Shown here piece after piece: positions 23,596 through 35,201 of a DNA stretch of 64,000 bases. The DNA lies in contig KN880496.1 of the NCBI GenBank assembly GCA_000934385.1, positions 53,053-117,052 of the forward strand, read 5' to 3'. This stretch comes from Cylindrobasidium torrendii FP15055 ss-10. Its lineage: Eukaryota > Basidiomycota > Agaricomycetes > Agaricales > Physalacriaceae. Each line of letters opens with the position of its first letter. The stretch's first letter is position 1. The notes beneath the pieces are model-generated. The model searched no databases and had not been told where the DNA came from. It was given only the letters and a program-made list of their open reading frames with translations. Position numbers and translations under genes: made by a program.

Positions 23596-25176
23596 TCAAT
23601 CACCGATAAGGAGCCCAAAGTCATTGAACCAGACGTATTGATCTTTTGGCGACGCCCAACTTTCCTTATGTCCACCAAAGAACGTACTAAAAAGCGTAAG
23701 CATGCTACTAGAACGAACAGCCAACGACAAAGACGAACGGACCTAAAGAAGATACCGATAAACCCGACTTGACGAACGCCATCTCCATCCATCTCCGCCG
23801 AGGATAGAGTGGGAGTAGGACTTGGAACAGTCATCGCTAAAGCCTGTTGCACAGCGCGGCCTAGGAGACCATCCAAGAAACCTAGAAATCCGTCGCCTTT
23901 GCTATCGGAGTCGTCCTCTGCGGGCGGCTGGCCCGCATCATCTACTTCTCCCTGGTCGTTAACATGAGCGCGATAGTAGACATCATTACGATGGATGACT
24001 TCTTGTCCGTTGACTCGAAGCGTGAATATACCATCCTGCTTTCCCGGACTATTGAGTACGACAGTCTGCTCGAGGTTGGTCCAGCCACCCTTGGCGTACT
24101 TGAACGATCCCCTCCCAATCGAAAATCCATAGGCAGCATCGCAGGTGGAACGAGGATCATCGCATAGCGCCTTCGTTTGCTTGTCCTTCGGTGCATACTA
24201 AAGCATTTGTGAGAAAGGCTACGGAGACAAGCAGAACACTCACCAGATACAATTCACCTTCTCCATCCTTCCTCCACATAAGGCGTGTGCTCCAACATGT
24301 GCCCGCGTCGTTTCCACCAGAGCAGCCTGTATGACCTCCATATAAGCCGGGCAGCTTCCCTCCCTGTACCCACTCGAAGTCCTGCGGAAAGAAGGTGCTG
24401 TACGACATTGTCAGATTCCGTGCCTCCTCCACATCGAGCGGGGTCGCGTAAAATTGGCCGCCACCATACGGGTGCTCCTTGTTGCCTGGATTTATAGAAC
24501 CTTTCGGGTAGAATGCACGAATGACGGCGCTGTCATTCGCCCAGGCTGTTGGCTGAGCTGCATCGGCAATCGTGTACGCGGTTGTCGAGGATGCAGCAGA
24601 AGGGATTCCAGTAACAACATTGAGACTCCTGGTGTTTCCGCCTAGCACAGTGAACGGCGACAAATCAACCATATCTCGGGGAGCTGCCCATGCAGTAGGT
24701 TTCGAAGTCGTGGATGAAACCTGAGATGTCGTCGTCGATGGAGGGGGCTGAGTTGAAGAGCTTGGAGGCGGTGTTACAGTAGTCGGTTGTTTAGCCGGAG
24801 AAGGTTCGGGGAGAAAAACAGTCACAATTCTAGTCTGTGTAGCAGTCGCCGTAAGAGTCGTAAATTCGGTTTCCTCTATCTTCGACACTTGGATGACTGG
24901 GAAAGCGAATGTTTGGGTTGTAACCACAGCTGGTGGCGACGTCACAGCAGGAACGATAGAAAGGGCGATAGTTTCCGGCTCAGAAAGAGACGGCGTCTCA
25001 GGAGGCGGGTCGTTGGTCACCAGCGAGAAAGCGATAGTTTGTTCGGTAGGTGGTGTTGCGTCCATCGGCTGCTGGGGCTGAACGATTATCATAGGTTGTG
25101 TATCGGAAGCAAGAGGAAGAGCGAAAGAAGAGCGCGAAAACAAGGCGCACAGCGCCGAAACGGTCATCAAGACCAT
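23596..25176 (-). CDS. secreted polysaccharide lyase, PL14-like
   Basis: Exons 25176-24244, 24197-23743 and 23686-23596 encode 492 aa. Family 14 polysaccharide lyases cleave uronic-acid polymers (alginate, glucuronan) by beta-elimination. The start at 25176 gives a signal peptide (about 1-20); the frame reaches further upstream only with a GTG. Residues about 30-190 are a Pro/Thr/Ser-rich linker, probably O-glycosylated. The catalytic jelly-roll follows: 'YPKGSINPG', 'GGQFYATPLD', 'FPQDFEWVQGGKLPGLYGG', 'CWSTRLMWRKDGEGELYLY' (across intron 1), 'GWTNLEQTVVLN', and the C-terminal 'FFSTFFGGH', 'SPKDQYVWFND'. An acidic insertion of about 50 residues (EDDSDSKGD) interrupts the domain and is unusual. 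Confidence 0.88.
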
Positions 25177-25547
25177 GAAGGACGAAAGCAAAAGAGAGCT
25201 GATCACGAATGTCACGCATCACGCTGCAATGTCTGCGTCGATCGCCGGACTCGGCGTTTCCCGACCTCAAGTAGAAGACGCATTTGGGGACATCAAAGCA
25301 GAGACAAACTTGCAAATAAGTGAATTGTGAAAAGGTCAAGCTTAGTTGTTGGGCATCAAAAAGCACTCGTTACCCTCGGTCCGAGTGCCTAGACCCTGCG
25401 TAGCGCGCTATCTCCCACGCTGACAGTTTTTCACATCGAACCACCACCACAGCAGTCTGAGTCTGAGGAAAACAAATATCCTTCAGGTAGGATATTATTT
25501 ATGATAATCAAGTATCACAACAAGCTTGAACACCATCTCTTTTGTAG
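25177..25547. other. divergent intergenic region, PL14 / NmrA 1
   Basis: 371 bp between divergent start codons; presumably both promoters. No motif stands out. Confidence 0.45.
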
Positions 25548-26621
25548 ATGCCGAACAAGCCTGTCGTCTTCATCGCTGGTGCGTCGGGCAATACTGGCTC
25601 GGCGATTGCTCGCCATCTCCTTCTCACTTCATCATTTGTATGTCAACGATACTCCTCCCATCCCATAACCACGCTGAAATCCGGAAGACTGTGGTTGCCT
25701 TCGTGCTCGGTCGATAAGCCGGTTGTCCAGCACCTCAAGGAGGCCGGTGCTATCGTCCGGCTGGGGGATCTCTCTGATGCAGCCGACAAACTTGAGGAGG
25801 CACTTCAAGGCGTTGATATACTCATATCTACTGTCATACCATTGTGGGTTGACCAGAAGCCTATCATTCTCGCCGCAAGCAAGGTCGGCGTCAAGCGCGT
25901 CATTCCGTCCGACTTTGGACCCCATTCCCAGCCAGGTGTCATGGGACTGCATGATTTGGTGCGTGACTCTTCGCTGCTCCCACGGCTCATTTGCAGTAAA
26001 TCTACTGATGTGCGTAGAAGCTCGATGTGAGAGAGTACATCAAGAGCCTCGGGCTGTCGTATACGTTCATCGAAGTCGGCTGGTGGATGCAGCTTGCATT
26101 TCCATGTTCACATAAAGTCGAGGAGTCATGGGCATTTCCAAAGAGCTTCTATGGCCCCATGGGCGCTCGCAACATGTACGTCTCGCTTGATAGCATCGGA
26201 GCGCTCGTTGGGCGCGTGATTGAGGACGAGCGTACACTCAACCACACCGTTGCTGTTTTCGACGTCGAGTACACCCACGCCGAGATTGTGAAGATAGCGG
26301 AAGAGGTATCCGGGGAGGACTTTTCTGACTATCCAATGGTGTGCCAGGCTTTCTATCTTTGGATAGTTACTGAGCTTACGTCTTTCATAGCTTACAGGCG
26401 AGGTCCTTCAAGACCGTATCGCAAATACCTCCAGCCTCGCAAGAACTTTGGCAGAGTATTGGTATTCCCTTTACGTGCGCGAGGACAATACTATCGAAAA
26501 GGCAAAGGCAGATGGAGTCCTGATTGCGCGCGAGCTGTACGACAGCATCCCAATTGCTGATATAAAGAAGGAGGCATATAATTTCTATACAGTACCCATG
26601 TCTTTCGACGTTCCTTCGTAA
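25548..26621 (+). pseudogene. NmrA-like NAD(P)-dependent reductase 1, frameshifted
   Basis: NmrA/isoflavone-reductase-like Rossmann protein. Exons 25548-25637, 25688-25958, 26018-26338 and 26391-26621 match the intact paralogue at 26753-27848 exon for exon. The nucleotide-binding motif 'FIAGASGNTGSAIARHL', 'VRLGDLSDA', 'RVIPSDFGPH' and 'FIEVGWWMQL' are present. Normal splicing of intron 1 (25638-25687) leads to a stop at 25715: between 'VVAFV' and 'SVDKP' the sequence is 8 nt shorter than in the paralogue, shifting the frame. If intron 1 is retained, the frame is open to the second intron, with an odd insert. So it is a pseudogene, an intron-retained form, or an assembly error. Confidence 0.8.
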
Positions 26622-26752
26622 CGTTCTACAATGAGGTTTTCAATCATTTTCGGGTCCCCTCCATACTAGTTATGTACAGCTGTGAAAGCGCACTGAAGAA
26701 GCAACGGCGCGCCCGCAGATGCTAGTACATCGCCAAGTCAAGTATTATGCTA

Positions 26753-27848
26753 TTACATGCTGGAGTGGTCGTATTCCTCGTAGCACTTCCTCGTCTCTTC
26801 CTCGCGATCGACAGGAGGAATTTCAGGATACATCTCTCGAGCGTTCAGCACACCCCGAGCAGCAAGCGTCGAAAGGTCGTTATCGTTCCGGAGGTATATA
26901 ACATTCTGATACTGCGCAAACAGCCGAACCCAAAAGTCGCTACTCCTTGTGTTCTCGAGAATAACTTCATCGGGAATCTGTGCAAGCATTAACAACCGAC
27001 GAAGAAGGACGCATTCTGAGACCTGCCTTTGTGTATTCCGATTTGAAGTCCTTTTTGGTGACCTTCTTAGCGTATGTGAAGGCCTCTGCGAGGGACATGT
27101 CGCCATCATGTATGAGCACCGACTTGTTGAGAGTGCGTGGGTCGGCGAGTATCTTGGCAGTAAAGATGCCAATGCTATCCAGTGTCGAGATAGTAATCCG
27201 CTTGTGCATATCACCCGCATATGTTCTTTGCGCCTGTGCCTGTGTTTGAGGCAAGAACTTGTCCATGTACGAGCGCGGAAGAGGCAAGAGCATCATGAGC
27301 CACCACGCCGCCTCGATGAAAGTGAACGGAAGCCCGAGCTCGTGCACAAACTCGTGAATGTCCCTTTTCTGTTGTTCGCGTTAGAGATAAACAAGCGCAT
27401 TCTTTGATTAACACGGACCATGTCAAGCATTTCTACTACTCCGCGAGGTGCTGTGGGTCCAAAATCCGAAGGAACGACACGGCTGATTGTCCCAACCTGT
27501 TTTGCGGCACGTAAAAGCGGCTTTTGGTCGACTACTGCAAGGACAAGCGAGATGAGGATGTTGACACCTTGGAGGTGCTTTTGAATGGCCTCTTGGGATT
27601 CAGAAATGTCGCCGACGCGCAGTTCTGCGCCAGAGTTCTTGTGTTCTTGCACGACCGGCTTTTTGAGTGATTCTTTCCTGACGAGAATTGCGACGCGCTG
27701 CAGTGATAAACACATATGAGAGTCAATTTTCTCCCAGAAGGAAATAATAATGTACGAAGTTACCGCTCCCAAGAATATTCTTTACCACGACGCTACCTAT
27801 GCGCCCGGTAGAGCCGACTACTAGAACGAGGGGCTTTTCTGCGGGCAT
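26753..27848 (-). CDS. NmrA-like NAD(P)-dependent reductase 2
   Basis: Exons 27848-27756, 27697-27419, 27368-27027 and 26977-26753 give 312 aa. Rossmann fold: 'LVLVVGSTGRIGSVVVKNIL' carries the G-x-x-G-x-x-G dinucleotide loop; then 'RVAILVRK', 'GAELRVGDIS', 'GVNILISLVL', 'RVVPSDFGP' and 'PFTFIEAAWWLMM'. Proteins of this type include quinone/enone/isoflavone reductases and redox-sensing regulators such as NmrA. The classical catalytic YxxxK of short-chain dehydrogenases is not evident, as usual for this group. Intron 3 appears to be GC..AG (27026-26978); only that choice keeps frame. The gene is tail to tail with its frameshifted paralogue, 131 bp between stops. Confidence 0.87.
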
Positions 27849-28204
27849 GGTTGCATGAAAGTAGAAGGCAGACAATTACCTTGCCTGGAGTAACATGACA
27901 TCAAGCCTGGATTACTCTGACTGCTTGTATGGCTCGGTACTATTTCGAAGTCTGAGCGGCCTCTCACCCTAGCTAGTTTCCGTCCTTTTCCGTCGTACAA
28001 TGAGCGTACAATTGTTCCTCCATTTTCTGCCCTGAAATGCAGAGCCCACAAGGTGCACGTGCTTGCGGACCCGGGTGATCCAAACAACGCGATCGCCAGC
28101 TATTGTTCGGAATCGAGAACAATGCTTTTGTCTGTAACCAGCTGGATCTGCCCTTACTATTGATTTACGACTTTTCTTTACTTTCTCCTCTCACGACCTC
28201 CGCC
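27849..28204. other. divergent intergenic region, NmrA 2 / receptor-like gene
   Basis: 356 bp between two divergent start codons; presumably contains both promoters. No gene. Confidence 0.45.
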
Positions 28205-31084
28205 ATGCTCGGCGTAATTCTTCCTCTTCTCCTTTCTGGCGCAGTAGCTGGTGCGTGGCCGAGGAAAGTCCAACATGGCCGTGTCTCTAATGGCCTTGCA
28301 GCTGCTGCAAATTCAACCTCTTCCGTAGTGTGTGTTGCCGGACAATGCTTGCAGGGCTCATCGAACATTACTGGTGCGTGATGGAATTCTGCTTGCCCTC
28401 CTATGCTCATTCTTGACCCAGTTGGCGTCCGCCTTGCCACTGATGGCTCTGACACAAGTCTGCTCCTCCTTCCCGGACAATACACCGATACGACGAACCC
28501 TCAACTGCTACACAATATGCTCACCTCATCTTCCGCATCCATATCCGCCTCTACGGGCTTCACGAACTCGTCCAAGCTGCAGGTACCGCTCACCATCGCC
28601 CCCGACGCCGGCATGACCATTTACGATGGTGCAATGTACTCTGGCAGTGCCAAACACTCCAATCTACCCACCGAGCCGCTTGGAAACAAGTCCACGGACA
28701 TATCCGCATCGGCGTTCATCCTTTCCAAAGACACTTATGTTGTCCTCAACGTTGGGGACGACGAACGCGTAGTGTTCTGGCAGTCTGTTCCAGATATGAG
28801 CCAGCTCGGCTCGCTCGCTGGCTCTCCGGCCCTTGTCGACCTCCAATCAAGTCAATGCTCGCCCACATGCGCTGGAAATGGAGTCTGTACGAGCGAAGGC
28901 AAATGCACCTGCCAGGCCGGCTTCACGGGCGCTAGCTGCGAACAATGCGAGGATGGTTTCTTTGGCCCGACATGCCAAAAGTGCCCGGCCGACTGTTCAG
29001 ACTGCGACGACGGAATTACTGGTACAGGTCGCTGCCTTACCCTAGACATCAAGAACGATCCCAAGACGTGCAACTGCCTCAACGGTGAATGTGGGTCTGG
29101 CGGATCTTGCACCTGCAACTCGGGATGGACCGCCGCCAGCAATGGTACCGCATGCGCCAAGTGTGATGCTGGCTTCTTCCTTACGTCTTCTAACGACTGC
29201 AAGAGTAAGCACATCAACTTCATGCCATCAACTTCATCTAACCCTGTCCAGTTTGCGCTGTGGGCTGCACTGCCTGCGCTGACGGAACTGGAACATGCAC
29301 CACCTGCAAGAGCGGCTTTACCCAGGATGCCAATGACAAGACCAAGTGCGTTGCTCAATCGACCAAGACTACGTCTGGGACGACTTGCCCCGATGGGAGT
29401 TTTGCCAATGGTGGAAGCTGCGAACAGTGTGACCCTGCTTGCGAAACCTGCGGTGGCTTGACGTCCAATGACTGCATCAAATGCGCTTCTGGCACCTATA
29501 CGTTGAATGGCAGTTGTGTCAGCGCGGATAGCAAGGGTGTCTGTGAAGGTTCCAAGCTCCTTGCGGACAACAACAAGAGGGCTTGCGATAGTGAGTGTTC
29601 TCAAATTGCGCATCCATTCTGCTGCTAACATTGCTCTCAGCTTGCGGCGCCAAATGCACGTCCTGCGAAATCCCAGGATTCTCAACTACTTCAACTGTTG
29701 ACCAGCTCAAGTGTACCGGATGCCTTGCTGGTTCATTCCTTTCAAATGGCGACTGCGTTGATAGCTGTCCCTCTGGCTCGTTTGTTGATACAGATAATGT
29801 AACCTGCACCAGTGAGTCATCCAGCCACGCCATCCTTGGCGGCTCTAATTCCTTCTAGCCTGCGATTCGAGCTGTTCTACTTGCTCTGGCTCAAAGGACT
29901 TCTGCTTGACATGCCCTAGCGGTCAACTTGCATCCAATGGGAAATGTGTCTCGTCCTGCGACGATGGCACCTTCGCAAACTCGGGATCGTGCTTGACGTG
30001 CCATCCTGATTGTGCAACATGCTCTGGCGCCGGCTTCAACAAGTGCCAAAGCTGCCCATCCGACCGCCCTGTCCTCAGTAACGGCCGCTGCATGCCAACA
30101 TGTAGCTCCTCCGAATACTTTGACGCGACATCAGGCGGCTGCAAGTCCTGTGATTCAAGTTGTGGTTCATGCTATGGCGGCAGCAAGGACCAATGTCTCT
30201 CTTGCGGTGCCAACAAGCACGTCCGTGCCGGTCAATGCGTGAACGCCCAGTGCGAAAACGGCTCTAGCATCGTGGACGGCCTCGGTGTCTGCCTATCCGA
30301 GCTTGTAGCTGTCCCGAAGCCCAGCGGCACCTCGTCTGGTACCATTCCATCCATCACCGGCGTCAACGACCCCACCGAGGTAGAAACGAAACCTCGTCTG
30401 GAATGGTGGCAGATCTTGCTCATGGCTCTCGGCTGCGCCTTCATTTTCCTTGTCGTTGTTATGCTCTTCCGGCGGCGCATGCGCAAGCAGCGTGCCAAGC
30501 GTACAGCGATGTTCGCCTCCGCGAAGAACTTGAACCATACTCATAGCTGGCGATGGCGCCTAGCTCGGTTTGGACAGAGGCTGTTTGGGCGCCGTCGCAC
30601 GCATCGTGTCTACCCTGATGTCGAGCAACAAGAGCTCAAACCCATCGATGTCCCTTACAGAGACAACTTCGACCAGGACGATCTGCGCACTCGCGACGAC
30701 GGACGCACTCTGGAAAAAATTGTCGACTCGTACCGGCGGGACGAGCTGGCTCCCCCACGAGCCGGGCGATTCGACGAGGGCCCTTCTTCACGGCGCCTCG
30801 AAGACCCTAGCGTTCTTTCTGGGCCATCCATCTACTCTCAGGTGACTGGCCATCCTCGTGCGGCACCAGATGTGCGCCAGCCTGTCCGCAATGAGCAGAT
30901 GGCGCGATACTCGGGGAGCTCGTATGAGCCATCATTGCTGCCGCCGCCACCGCGCACGGACGCGGAGGCGTACGCGCATGCGATACGCTCACATAACAAC
31001 TCGCCCGAGCCACAGCTCTTCCCGGAACCGCTTTGGAGGAACCAGACAGGCCCTTCAAACAATCCGTTCAGGCAGCATCTATGA
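28205..31084 (+). CDS. Cys-rich EGF/furin-repeat receptor-like membrane protein
   Basis: Exons 28205-28373, 28422-29204, 29252-29590, 29641-29811 and 29859-31084 give 895 aa. Signal peptide about 1-18. Residues about 45-200 form a Ser/Thr-rich domain with N-glycosylation sequons. Then come an EGF-like module ('CAGNGVCTSEGKCTCQAGF') and about ten furin-like/growth-factor-receptor Cys repeats of the CxxC...C type to about residue 635. One transmembrane helix (670-691, 'ILLMALGCAFIFLVVVMLF') is followed by a basic stop-transfer patch (RRRMRKQRAKR) and a cytosolic tail of about 200 residues rich in Arg, Pro and Ser. There is no kinase or other enzymatic domain. Such fungal proteins sit at the plasma membrane; ligand and role are unknown. 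Confidence 0.9.
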
Positions 31085-31294
31085 ACCGGTGTGCATTATC
31101 TAAACGACATACATAGAGACGTTTGACTTTTTACTCATGGCCGTACGGGATACGATTTGATTCACGACTCCTGCATCTATACCTTACTTACTGTACATAC
31201 TACTTTCCTTCAATATCGCTATTAATCGGACATGGTGGCCAGAGCATTGGCCTTTCTCTCCCATCCAGTGACTGCCCGAAAACAAGCACTAGCA

Positions 31295-32697
31295 CTAAAA
31301 TCCTACGCGGGTCAGAACCTTTTCCAATATACTAGCCTCCGCCGACACGCCCCAAGCGCGTATGAGTCTGCCTTCTTGTAGCCAGAACGGAAGGGTATAC
31401 ACCATCCAGAGGAACACCCATGCATACCCAATCATCCTTCCCAACGCTTGCACGCTGCCTTGCCAGCGCGAATTAGATATCACCCTCCCGGTCAAGTATG
31501 CTACTGTGTCTTCCACAGTGATACCGACGGCTTGCGATACGAAGAAAATCATGGGCCCATGCGACCATTTGTAGTTGACAGTATAGTCAGTGCAGACGTG
31601 TAAAAAGCCGGAGACGATGAAAGTGCTGTATAGCTGGGTGTAAGCAGAGGCATTTGTGCCGCGTGGGATGCTCAGAGCATGGACAAGGCCAACTCCCGGA
31701 GCAGAGAGGCACTGCGCATTGAACGCGTGAGCGTCTACGCTCGCATAAAGGGGAGGCAGCTCACACGACGGAAAAATTGGTGCCAAGCTTCGGACCAGAA
31801 CTTCCTGAGGTTGTGCGCCTTGGACCAGTATCTGAATAGGCGGTGTGCGTGAAGTGCTACTCAACTTCAGACGGGAGGCACTCACCCAAATGCAGGAGCA
31901 AAATCCTGCGGTTTCGAATATCCAACACTGACCAGAAACACGCTCATAATTTTCAGCTGGATTTGCAGTTGGCCAACAACTGTTTGAAATTGAGTCATTC
32001 ACAGACGAATAGATTGTGGACTCACGTAAAAGACCGAATCCAAACGTGATCAGTGATTGGGAGGCCAGCGGTCGCCCATAATATGGTTTGTCGATTATTC
32101 GCAGCAGGACGCTGCCTGCGTCCATCAAGAGAAAATCGCCGAGTGCGTATAGTATACTTGAAGCTATGAACTCAAGTTTAGGCGTTTTGGGAGAGCACGG
32201 AGGGCGTAGACCACGAGGCTGATGATCTGTGAACGGTGAGATGTTTACGCTTGACAAGGTTTGAGTAGTACTCACCCCATCCAACGCCTCGGAGACTCAT
32301 AAGCAACCTAATTCCCCACGCGAGACGCTCGAGGAACGGTTTACTCTGTATATCCCCCCTTTGGTTTTTTTGCCTCATTACAATTTGAGGCTCATGGATT
32401 ACGATCCACTAGTAGACGGTAGTCATCAATACGGGTATCTGAAGTGTACTTGACAAGACCTACATCAACGGCCACAAAGAACAGAATTGCGAGAAAGCAA
32501 TGCACAGAGAGGTCCAGGTCTTCATCTCCGAAGTGCAGATTTACCAATCCCAGCGGGATGGAGAGCATGGGAAGGAAAAAGAGCCATCGAAATTTGTTAG
32601 GCCTGGTAGTGAGCGATGCGATCATACATATGAAGCACACAAGAACGCATATGTAGGCAAGCGGCCCAGCGGCTTTTCCCTCGTCAATAGACCGCAT
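31295..32697 (-). CDS. wax-synthase/MBOAT-like acyltransferase 1
   Basis: Six exons (32697-32464, 32408-32276, 32226-32026, 31979-31886, 31831-31765, 31711-31295), 381 aa. Integral membrane protein with about eight helices and the wax-synthase-like acyltransferase signature: 'FWSEAWHQFFRR' (Trp237-His238) and the catalytic-His region 'VSGFLHVCTDY' (His281). In fungi this family includes acetyltransferases of terpenoid and meroterpenoid pathways (the TRI7 and Pyr7/Pyr8 types), which transfer acyl-CoA groups to hydroxyls, as well as lipid O-acyltransferases. It is in tandem with a close paralogue having identical exon phases. With terpene synthases in the window, terpenoid acylation is possible but not shown. 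Confidence 0.87.
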
Positions 32698-33334
32698 TGC
32701 AAGTACATTAAACGTTGCTCATCGCGGTGGGCTTTTGTATTGAGACTTAAAGGCCGGAAATTCCCAACTGAGCGCTCGCACGCTTGCAAAGATAGACTGC
32801 AGGATGGGTGCGAATAGGTGACACGGTGCGAATTAGATCAATGCTTGAAACGTCTTCTTCTTCGTTCTCGTCTTCGCATCGAAATCGAAAATGCCAATAT
32901 ATAGGAGGAACCATTTTAAACCTAATCGAATCGCAACGGATAAGATTACCCCTGATATCCTCATACTTTCCGCTAAGTCTGTTCCGTGGTGCAAGTCATT
33001 ACCATGCTACTCGACGCGCGCGCGGCTTCGCGTCTGAGCCGACGCAGAATCTGCGGAACTCTCCGAACAAATCGCCGGCCGCCGGCCAGTTGGTGTTTCG
33101 GATAGTCACGTGTTCTAGCTAATGCATTTCGGCGATCGATCAAGCGATCAATCAAGGCTAAATCAAAGGGCGCCCATAGCCTTGCCATACTGGCACACTT
33201 GAGGATAGATTGGCGCAAGCCTAAGAAGGCAAGTTGAATTAGATCTTGAGCCTCTTTAAACATGCAACTGTGTAGTTATTGCAGTACGTTTGGACGATCC
33301 GATAGATCGAAGTTCTTCCACTGAAACATAGTAG
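32698..33334. other. intergenic between the acyltransferase pair
   Basis: 637 bp spacer; presumably the promoter of copy 1 and the 3' region of copy 2. No other gene. Confidence 0.5.
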
Positions 33335-34743
33335 TTATCGTGTGGAGACGTAGGTAAGAGCCTTTCCTATCAAGCTAGAGCTCTCAGGTATTGCAACCTC
33401 CAAGTGGTCATCCTGTTGCCAGAACGGGAGAGTGTATATGAACCACAGGGAAACCCATATGTATCCCATCATCCACCCCAATCGCTGCGCACCACCTTTC
33501 CAGCGAGAGCTAAGCTCTATTTTCCAAAGATAATGTGTCACTACGTCCTCTAAGGTGATACCCACAGCTTGAAGGATGAAGAAGACCATGGAATTGCGAA
33601 CCCATTTGTCGGCAACGGCATAGTCCGCAGAGACGTGAAGAAGACCCGAGAGGATAAAGGCACTATATAGTTGAGTGTATGCGGAGGCATTGGTACCTCT
33701 CGGAATACGCAGGACGCGTACAAGGCCAATTCCGGGGGCCGAGAAGCACTGTCATTGGATGTTTGAGTGATTGAGAGTTAAAGAATGGTAATGACCAGCG
33801 CACACGACGGAAGGTCTGATGCCAAACCTCAGACCAAAACTTTCTGAGGCTATATGCTTTCGACCAGTAACTGAAAGCATGTGTGAGGGACTGCTTAACG
33901 CTGTACACTGGAGAATGTTACTTACCCGAACAATGGAACAAAGTCCTGCGGCTTTGAATATCCGACGCTCACTAGCAATATGCTAAAGATATAGTGCTGT
34001 ATTTGAAATCCTCCAATGACTAAACATAGTTCAGGCATGCAGTACAGACGAAGGTGTAGCACAAAATGGGACTTACTTGTCATACCGTATGAAAGTGTCA
34101 TAAGGGCTTGTTGAACAATGGGACTTCCGGAAGACGGCATTTTGGCCGTTCGATGGAGTACACTTGCCAAGTCCAATGTCAGAAAACCTGCTGGCAGGCT
34201 TAATAGCTGAGAGGCTATAAAACGAGGTCGGGACGTCCCCGTGGGGCAGGCGGGACGTAGGCCACGGGGTTCATGTTCTATGAACGGTGAGATACTCGTT
34301 TGCACGTTTCAATTTTACCCACGCCACCCAACGCCCCGTATGCTGAGGAACAATCGAAATCCCCATGCCAGACGCTCATGGAGCGGTTTATCCTTGATAT
34401 TCCCCTTTTGCGTTTTCTGCCTCAAAGCCAGTTGCGGCTCATGAAATATCATCCACTATAGCATGGACTCGTTGGTACGCTGTCAGTTGAAAACATATGG
34501 AGCATACGGACGTACATCGAGGGACATGAGAAATAAGACTGGTAGGAAGCAATGGAGCCAGAAATCCAGAAATTTGGGTCCGAAATGCAGATGAACCAAC
34601 TTGAGGGGGATCGAAAGCATGGGGAAGAAAAGGAGCCATCGGAATTTGCTGGGTCGTACAGTGAGCGAGGCCACGACGCATGCGCAACATGCCAAAACGC
34701 CTAGAAACGCGAGAGGTCCGGCGGTTTTGTCGAGGGATGGCAT
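33335..34743 (-). CDS. wax-synthase/MBOAT-like acyltransferase 2
   Basis: Exons 34743-34516, 34455-34323, 34277-34077, 34019-33926, 33870-33804 and 33748-33335 give 378 aa. Tandem paralogue of the gene at 31295-32697 with identical exon phases and nearly identical exon lengths (133, 201, 94 and 67 nt in the middle exons). Signature 'FWSEVWHQTFRR' (Trp235-His236) and 'LSGLLHVSADY' (His279) are intact, as are the membrane helices and the shared 'GYSKPQDF' segment. It therefore looks functional. Divergence between copies is substantial outside the catalytic region, suggesting an older duplication and possibly different acceptors. Confidence 0.87.
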
Positions 34744-35201
34744 TTTGAGCGACAGACAGCCATGATTACTAGTCTCGGTGTGTTTTTGTAGTTTTCAAGG
34801 GAGCGGAATAGTACGGACTGGGCAGGAAAATAACTTGCTGCATGCTTGAGCTGGCAAGTACGAGCAGACAGCACGGATGCTCGAGCCTCGGGCTCTGGCT
34901 TCCAAATCACTTACTCGGGTATGCCGAAGACAGAATGCACGGCGAAGAACAAGCTTGCGAGTTACCTTTGAGAGACTCTGCTATAACAGTGCCATTTGAG
35001 CGAGCGGCTGAACGTTTGTACAAGCCCTGGAACGTCGTACAGTTACCGCAAAGTCCTGCAGACCATTGTGTAGTCCGAGATCGACCATCGTTGGGAGCAT
35101 AATGTTTGAAAGTTAGAATTGTCGAAATCAAACCTAGAGGCTAGAGCGAACCACTCGGGTTTGATCCGAACGATCCGAATCGCTCTTGGTGTCCTTCCAC
35201 C
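34744..35201. other. divergent intergenic region, acyltransferase 2 / F-box
   Basis: 458 bp between divergent start codons; no gene or clear element. Confidence 0.45.
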
